Part shown: piece after piece, positions 59,407 through 64,000 of the stretch
Layout: every line of letters starts with the position of its first letter
Numbering within the stretch: position 1 is the first letter of the stretch
Source: Entomomonas sp. E2T0
GTDB lineage: Bacteria; Pseudomonadota; Gammaproteobacteria; Pseudomonadales; Pseudomonadaceae
Length of the DNA stretch: 64,000 bases
Direction: 5' to 3'
Assembly: GCF_025985425.1 (NCBI RefSeq)
Contig: NZ_CP094972.1
Location: forward strand, 2,728,001 to 2,792,000
Notes under the pieces: model-generated
The model's input: only the letters and a program-made list of their open reading frames with translations
The model's database searches: none
What the model was told of the DNA's origin: nothing
Program-made: the position numbers and the translations under genes

Positions 59407-61410
59407 ATGCTTAAACCTGTTTACACTCATATTAACACTAAAGATGAACAACCATCAGAACAAATAGCTATAGCGATTGATCATCAAGACACAACTAATA
59501 CTTTAGGCTCTAATGTGTCTATTACCTCTCCCCTTACTCATTATGAAGAAAGAGCTTTACTCTTAGCTCACATAATGGCATCACAATCTAAACCATCTAC
59601 TCGATATCCATCTATTACATTGTTGATCAACAATCTAGCCACAGTAGTTCTCAATGAGTTATCTGATTCTTTAGGAGTATATCATCCCCAATTATTTGAG
59701 CTTTATCAGCAGTTTCCATCACTCTCTCAAGATTTACAAGAGCTTCTTAATCCAAATACTTCGTTAGATGAAAGACTTAAGCTAGCCAACCATTTGTTAT
59801 TCACTATCGGTATAGAGGATCAAAGAAATATTATTGAGTTAGTAAAACTGATTGTTCAACTCAATCTTTCTGTCAATCAATTAATACAAAATCACTCTGA
59901 TTTAGAAGCTATACAAATCCTGATTATACAAATACAGTCTCTGTTCCACTCCAAGATCATTTATAATTCATTTGATTCTCAAGTGTTGAATATAGTTATT
60001 AATGCTATTACCACGATTCAACAATTAATTACTGCCGTTCAAGCTTTTCAACAACTACCTAATAATGCTAATTATACCGACTACTTTAATGTGTTAACAG
60101 GGATTGGAGTTATAGAACCCATTGTCAGTTATGTTCAGCAGATAATGGCGGTTGTTATTGAGCAATATAAAAGTGCTACTGTGTTATATAGTGATCTTAA
60201 AGCACTCTATTATGATTCAACATTATCTTTGACTGAAAAGACTAATAAGATCATCAGCATATTAGAATCTAACAGTATAACTAAAGACATCTCGAAGGAG
60301 TCTCTTGCTACTTCTATTAACTATTTAAAGTTAGCTTTAAGTATTTATGATAAAACTCAACACTTTTTGGAGGCAATTAAAAACTTTGAGGGTAATCAGA
60401 GGATATTTAAAGAGATTAATGAGTTAGTTCTTCAAGTAAAAGATATTGCAACGCAGATAAATTATTTGGATATGCTTGGTGAACATCCTCACTTTGAAGC
60501 GTTGCAGTATGGATTAGATCAGGTTCAATTGAGCATAGGAATTGCAAAATCACTAGAGGAACTTGAACCTGATACCAGCTATCAACAGTACTTCTCCAGC
60601 TTAGTCAATCACCCTCATTTAGAAGAGGTTATTGCTGAGTCAGCACAACCTCTTCTAAAGCTTACTCAAACCCTCAATCATTATTGGTTACAAGCCAAAG
60701 ATATTGCTCAATTTAAAAGTCATCCTGAATTCAATAAACTACAAAGCTATTTTAATCGTTATCCTGCTGAAGCGGATAGTAATAAAAAACTCGCTTGGTT
60801 AGCAGAAGGGTTTAATCAAGGGTGGGTGGTTAATTTAATAGCTCCTTATTTACCCCCTCAAATTACAACTCAGTTAGAAAGAGCTTATGCTTTTCAAACA
60901 GCAATCAAGGATTTTCCTGTTCAGGATTCTTTTTTAAAACAAACCCTTTGGGCATTGGATAAGTTAGGTACACGTAAACTTGGTGAAATAACTTCAGGGG
61001 TTGGGGTTGATGAGGCTTCATTAGATTTACTGTATGTATTATTAAAAGCTTATGATAGTCAGTCAGGTTATAAAAGTGTTATTAGTAAGTTATTAGAAAC
61101 TGTGCTCTCTAATCAACGTATACAACAGCAGTTAATTGAAACGCTTTTTCCAAATCAAATAGGACAATATGCAAACCTTGCTACAGGCTTGGTTCAAGAA
61201 ACCATAAAGCTCTACAAGCAAGATATATTTGCTCAAAGTTGGCGTGGGATATTTAATGCCTTTTTTGAGGTAGTCATTAAGCAAGCTAAACAAAATTCTC
61301 TTACTAAAGATATTGTAGATATTATTGAGAACATTCAAACATTAGGCACAAATATTTGGGAAAGAGATTGGAAAGGAAGTTTTTTAGTTGCTTTTAATTG
61401 GAATAGTTAA
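59407..61410 (+). pseudogene. paralogue of the giant toxin N-terminus, truncated by an IS
   Basis: 667 codons. Similar to residues of the giant protein up to about 700: shared are Y-x-x-(Y/L)-F-x-x-L/I, PHLEE, YFx-(R/Q)-YP, LW-AL and LxxLY. The last native codon is at 61,398; the final TGG AAT AGT and stop TAA are the first bases of the inserted IS, so the frame ends by accident. No homologous remainder is visible after the IS (62,599), so that part has been deleted. It may still be expressed as an N-terminal domain alone. Confidence 0.85.
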
Positions 61411-62598
61411 GACCTGATCGTACAATTTTCTTGCAAAAGAGAGAGTTACCCGTTTTGATAAAGGTGTTGAAACTTTAATCAGAACAAAAGGAGTAACTCT
61501 CATGTTACATACTAACAATCCAATCATTAAACATAAAGTAGGTCTTTTAAACTTAGCAGAAGAACTACAAAACGTATCCAAAGCCTGTAAAGTAATGGGG
61601 GTATCAAGAGATACCTTTTATCGCTACCAAGAACTTGTAGAGCAAGGTGATATCGATTCGCTTATTTCAAAAAGTAGACGAGTACCTAATCTAAAAAATA
61701 GAGTGGATGAAACAACAGAGCAATCAGTAGTATCTTATGCTGTAGAGTATCCTGCCTATGGTCAACACAGAGCTAGTAACGAGTTAAGAAAGCAAGGTAT
61801 ATTTGTTTCAGGTGGCGGTGTTCGTTCTATTTGGCTTAGGTATAACTTAGAGAATTTTAAAAAACGTCTTAAAGCATTAGAAGAAAAAGTAGCTACTGAA
61901 GGTATTATTCTCAACGATCAACAAATAGCTGCTTTAGAAAAGAAAAAGCACGATGATGAAGCGAGTGGTGAGATAGAAACTGCTCATCCTGGTTATTTAG
62001 GTTGCCAAGACACCTTTTATGTAGGTAACTTAAAGGGTGTAGGTAGAATTTACCAACAAACCTTTATCGACTCCTACTCAAAGGTAGTTCATTGTAAGCT
62101 ATACACCACTAAAACACCGATTACCGCAGCGGATATACTTAATGATAAGGTATTACCTTTCTATAATAGTCATGAACTGCCTATGTTGAGAATACTCACT
62201 GATAGAGGCACAGAGTATTGTGGAAAGGTAGAACACCATGATTATCAGCTCTATTTAGCGATCAATGATATTGATCACACTAAAACTAAAGCCATGTCAC
62301 CGCAGACTAATGGTATTTGTGAAAGATTCCATAAGACTGTATCACAAGAGTTTTACCAAATTACCTTTAGGAAAAAGCTTTATAATCATCTAGAGGAACT
62401 GCAAAAAGATCTGGACGAATGGCTAGATTACTACAATAATAACCGAACTCATCAAGGTAAAATATGCTGTGGAAGAACTCCTATGGAAACATTACTTGAT
62501 GGAAAACTGATCTGGTTAGAAAAGAATTTAGACCAGATCTAACCTAACAGACACCTTTTTAAAATGGGTTACTGTACGATCTGGTCGTGACTACTACA
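61399..62598 (+). mobile_element. IS481-family insertion sequence (complete)
   Basis: A 1,200-base element. Left end TGGAATAGTTAAGACCTGAT, right end ending …CTACTACA; imperfect terminal inverted repeats of about 26 bases share GACC-(T/A)-GATCGTACA. One transposase gene of 346 codons is intact. No clear target duplication (TAAT on the left, TATT on the right), fitting a deletion beside the element. Left-end copies at 49,049 (99 % by eye in the first 150 bases) and 58,719 show earlier rounds. Confidence 0.9.
61502..62542 (+). CDS. IS481 family transposase
   Basis: A protein of 346 residues. HTH in ACKVMGVSRDTFYRYQELVE near 31-50, a second HTH near 70-110, then the DDE integrase core: CQDTFYVGNL (Asp near 163), ILTDRGTEYCG (Asp near 239) and NGICERFHKTV (Glu near 276), followed by WLDYYNNNRTHQGK. 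The gene is complete, with AAAGGAG before ATG. The transposase is likely active. Confidence 0.95.
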   Translation: MLHTNNPIIKHKVGLLNLAEELQNVSKACKVMGVSRDTFYRYQELVEQGDIDSLISKSRRVPNLKNRVDETTEQSVVSYAVEYPAYGQHRASNELRKQGIFVSGGGVRSIWLRYNLENFKKRLKALEEKVATEGIILNDQQIAALEKKKHDDEASGEIETAHPGYLGCQDTFYVGNLKGVGRIYQQTFIDSYSKVVHCKLYTTKTPITAADILNDKVLPFYNSHELPMLRILTDRGTEYCGKVEHHDYQLYLAINDIDHTKTKAMSPQTNGICERFHKTVSQEFYQITFRKKLYNHLEELQKDLDEWLDYYNNNRTHQGKICCGRTPMETLLDGKLIWLEKNLDQI

Positions 62599-62677
62599 TA
62601 TTACATATAAGGCTTTTTTGTTTCTGTAATTTAATTTTATACATGTAAATATAACTGCTAACATGTATATTATACTC
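62599..62677. other. short spacer after the IS
   Basis: TACATGT / ACATGTA arms around ATAACTGC (about 62,640-62,667) form a possible weak hairpin near the stop of the GNAT gene. Nothing else is seen. Confidence 0.4.
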
Positions 62678-63160
62678 TTATTTTTTTACCAATCTTACAT
62701 ATTGGTAAGCATCTTGGTTAGAAAATGCATCTACAGTTTTCTTTGGTGTACTTGATAACACTTTTTCAGCAACCTTTTGAGATGGTATGTTTGATATGCC
62801 AACTATAGCTTCAATATATATTTCGTTTATATACTCTGGCATTTTGTCTGTTAAATCAGAAATGCTTTGTTCAAGAATTAACTTAGCAATTCCCTGATTT
62901 CTAAAATCTTCTGCAACAGCATAAGAAACTCCTACACAGGTTGTATATCCAATTGGTTCCATATGCAAATAAATAGCAATTGCTTTGACTTTTAAATCTT
63001 TTTCAATAAAAGCATAAGTCATTCTTGAATTTCCATCTGCATCATCTAACATCATATATAGGTTTGGGTACTTCTCAGAAGGAAATAGCTCAATTTTATT
63101 TTCTAGCAAAGCTTCTTGAAATTGAATAAGAATTGCATTAACGTCAATCATATCTGGCAT
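62678..63160 (-). CDS. GNAT family acetyltransferase
   Basis: A protein of 160 residues. VSYAVAEDFRNQGIAKLILE holds motif A (R-N-Q-G-I-A) of GNAT enzymes near 93-112, and motif B-like INEIYIEAIVGISNIPSQKV follows. It transfers acetyl groups to small molecules or proteins; the substrate is unknown. AGGAGT precedes the ATG. It lies at the right part of the toxin island. Confidence 0.82.
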   Translation of the reverse strand: MPDMIDVNAILIQFQEALLENKIELFPSEKYPNLYMMLDDADGNSRMTYAFIEKDLKVKAIAIYLHMEPIGYTTCVGVSYAVAEDFRNQGIAKLILEQSISDLTDKMPEYINEIYIEAIVGISNIPSQKVAEKVLSSTPKKTVDAFSNQDAYQYVRLVKK

Positions 63161-63244
63161 AAATTACTCCTTTGAATTAGTCCTTTTTTAAATCATTCAT
63201 ATGATAATTATTTTACCTGAATTCTTAATTTAACAAATGATAAA

Positions 63245-63427
63245 TTACAAATGTGTATTAATATTATTTCTTTTAAATGAATGAGCATTAAACCTAACCA
63301 CTCCCCATATTTGAGAATCACGATCTGTAAACTCTATAACTGGCAGATTAGGCGAAGTTAAATATACTTGATCTTCTTTGTATACAACTTTTCTTAAAGA
63401 TATTTCATCTATTTGGAATGCCAGCTC
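63245..63427 (-). pseudogene. UmuD/LexA-like C-terminal fragment
   Basis: Fifty-nine codons follow a stop codon and read ELAFQIDEISLRKVV, V-Y-L-T-S-P-N-L-P-V-I-E-F and W-G-V-V-R-F. The order resembles the end of S24 peptidases such as UmuD (R-x-L/V … L-x-x-x-N-x-x-Y-x-x-I … F/W-G-V-V). The catalytic Ser and Lys region lies upstream and is missing. It is a remnant of an SOS-type gene. Confidence 0.45.
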
Positions 63428-63714
63428 TTACAGTCTAGCTAGCCAGTGGAATAAACTTATTATCTTTAGATAATGAGCCTAAAAAATCTAATTCGTAACT
63501 TGTCATTAAACTACTTAATATAATGAATATTACTCATGCTAGCATTTGATTTTTATGCTTAACAACAACAAAAAACATCAAATATTTTTCTCAAAACTCG
63601 CTCTGAAAGCCTTGCAAATACGTTTGCAAAATGTTGTTATTTTTGTAAATTTTGCCTAACAAAAAAGAGCAAATTACATTATTTATCAATTAGTTATAGT
63701 GATTAGACAGGTTA
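63428..63714. other. AT-rich intergenic stretch before attachment site 3
   Basis: No gene or convincing repeat. It includes TTGCAAATACGTTTGCAAAA (63,613-63,632), an inverted TTGCAAA / TTTGCAA, perhaps an operator. Confidence 0.35.
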
Positions 63715-63760
63715 TCTCTTAATCAATTGGTCATAGGTTCGAGCCCTATACGACCCACCA
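63715..63760 (+). other. attachment site 3: 3' part of tRNA-Lys
   Basis: TCTCTTAATCAATTGGTCAT followed by AGGTTCGAGCCCTATACGAC and CCACCA. The acceptor part is intact, the T arm has compensating changes with respect to copy 1. It is likely the right boundary of the whole tandem array. Confidence 0.9.
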
Positions 63761-63847
63761 ATTACACCAATGCTTTCAGCTATATTTTTAATCCTCTCAA
63801 AATCCCACAAAATTAGTATTGTCCCACACTAATGTTTATAAAGCCTG

Positions 63848-64000
63848 CTATTTTGTCCATTTTTTAATCAATTCTAACTCACTTGAAGATAACTTTATAC
63901 TAGGCAAAAAAAGAAAATTATATAAAAATATTTTTTGGCATACTACTTGAATTATTCGGTATAGCAAGTTTAAGATTGGTTGATCTTTCCACTGTGTAAC
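63848..64000 (-). CDS. C-terminal part of an unidentified protein (partial)
   Basis: Fifty codons are open from the right edge of the window to the TAG at 63,848; they end LSSSELELIKKWTK. The frame starts outside the window. It may be chromosomal or another island. No family is recognised, and a chance frame cannot be excluded. Confidence 0.3.
   Translation of the reverse strand, partial: VTQWKDQPILNLLYRIIQVVCQKIFLYNFLFLPSIKLSSSELELIKKWTK

Noticed and set aside
61391-62606. Target-site duplication of the IS481 element
   Set aside because: Left flank TTTTAAT and right flank TATTACA share no direct repeat of convincing length.

Overview
The window is AT-rich DNA carrying most of an integrative and conjugative element (ICE) of the PFGI-1/PAPI-1/pKLC102 class, followed by the remains of one or two smaller islands. 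The order of the transfer and maintenance genes (PilL, TraD-type coupling protein, RAQPRD, the PFL_4701 to PFL_4711 families, VirB4-like ATPase, TraG N-terminus; ParA, DnaB, ParB of the ICE type, STY4526/STY4528/STY4534 replication proteins, SSB, topoisomerase III) is typical of ICEs of Gammaproteobacteria. The low GC and the large toxin-like protein would suit an AT-rich gammaproteobacterium of the Pseudomonadaceae or a gut-symbiont lineage, but the host is an inference.

Layout. From 1 to about 25,000 nearly everything is on the minus strand and forms the conjugation apparatus, read from PilL (23,003) down to the start of TraG (1-124). The cluster is interrupted by cargo: two small YadA-type trimeric adhesins (18,695-20,757), a plus-strand pair (12,856-14,452), and a putative abortive-infection membrane protein plus an HU protein (3,476-4,794). 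From 25,143 to 29,377 lies a run of seven small minus-strand genes, of which only the STY4534-type replication protein is recognisable, and one overlapping partner gene; the seven leaders share a repeated two-hairpin RNA element over the ribosome-binding site. A structured non-coding region (29,466-30,376) separates this run from three plus-strand genes. From 32,057 to 47,963 (minus) are the replication, partition and DNA-processing genes, ending with parA close to the right end, as in PAPI-1.

The right end of the ICE is marked by a 56-bp copy of the 3' part of a tRNA-Lys(CUU) gene (48,027-48,082). Two further copies follow (48,935-48,979 and 63,715-63,760), so several elements sit or sat in tandem at one tRNA-Lys site; the intact tRNA should lie to the left of the window. 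Between the second and third copies are a 3,056-residue toxin-like protein with a C-terminal HELSH zinc-protease motif, a paralogue truncated exactly by an IS481-family insertion sequence, two decayed IS481 ends flanking the large gene, a tyrosine-recombinase remnant, a GNAT acetyltransferase and a UmuD/LexA-like fragment.

Three sets of repeated cis-acting sequence stand out. (1) The seven leaders between 25,829 and 29,462. (2) Five copies of a promoter-like box placed 60-65 nt before the first codon of five minus-strand transcription units, which looks like the shared switch of the transfer operons. (3) Thirteen copies of the palindrome GTTAAC-ACT-GTTAAC, ten of them between 29 and 38 kb. 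In addition, six iteron-like GATTCCGAACT copies lie inside the STY4528-type replication gene, spaced by whole helical turns and in two reading frames, suggesting an origin inside the gene.
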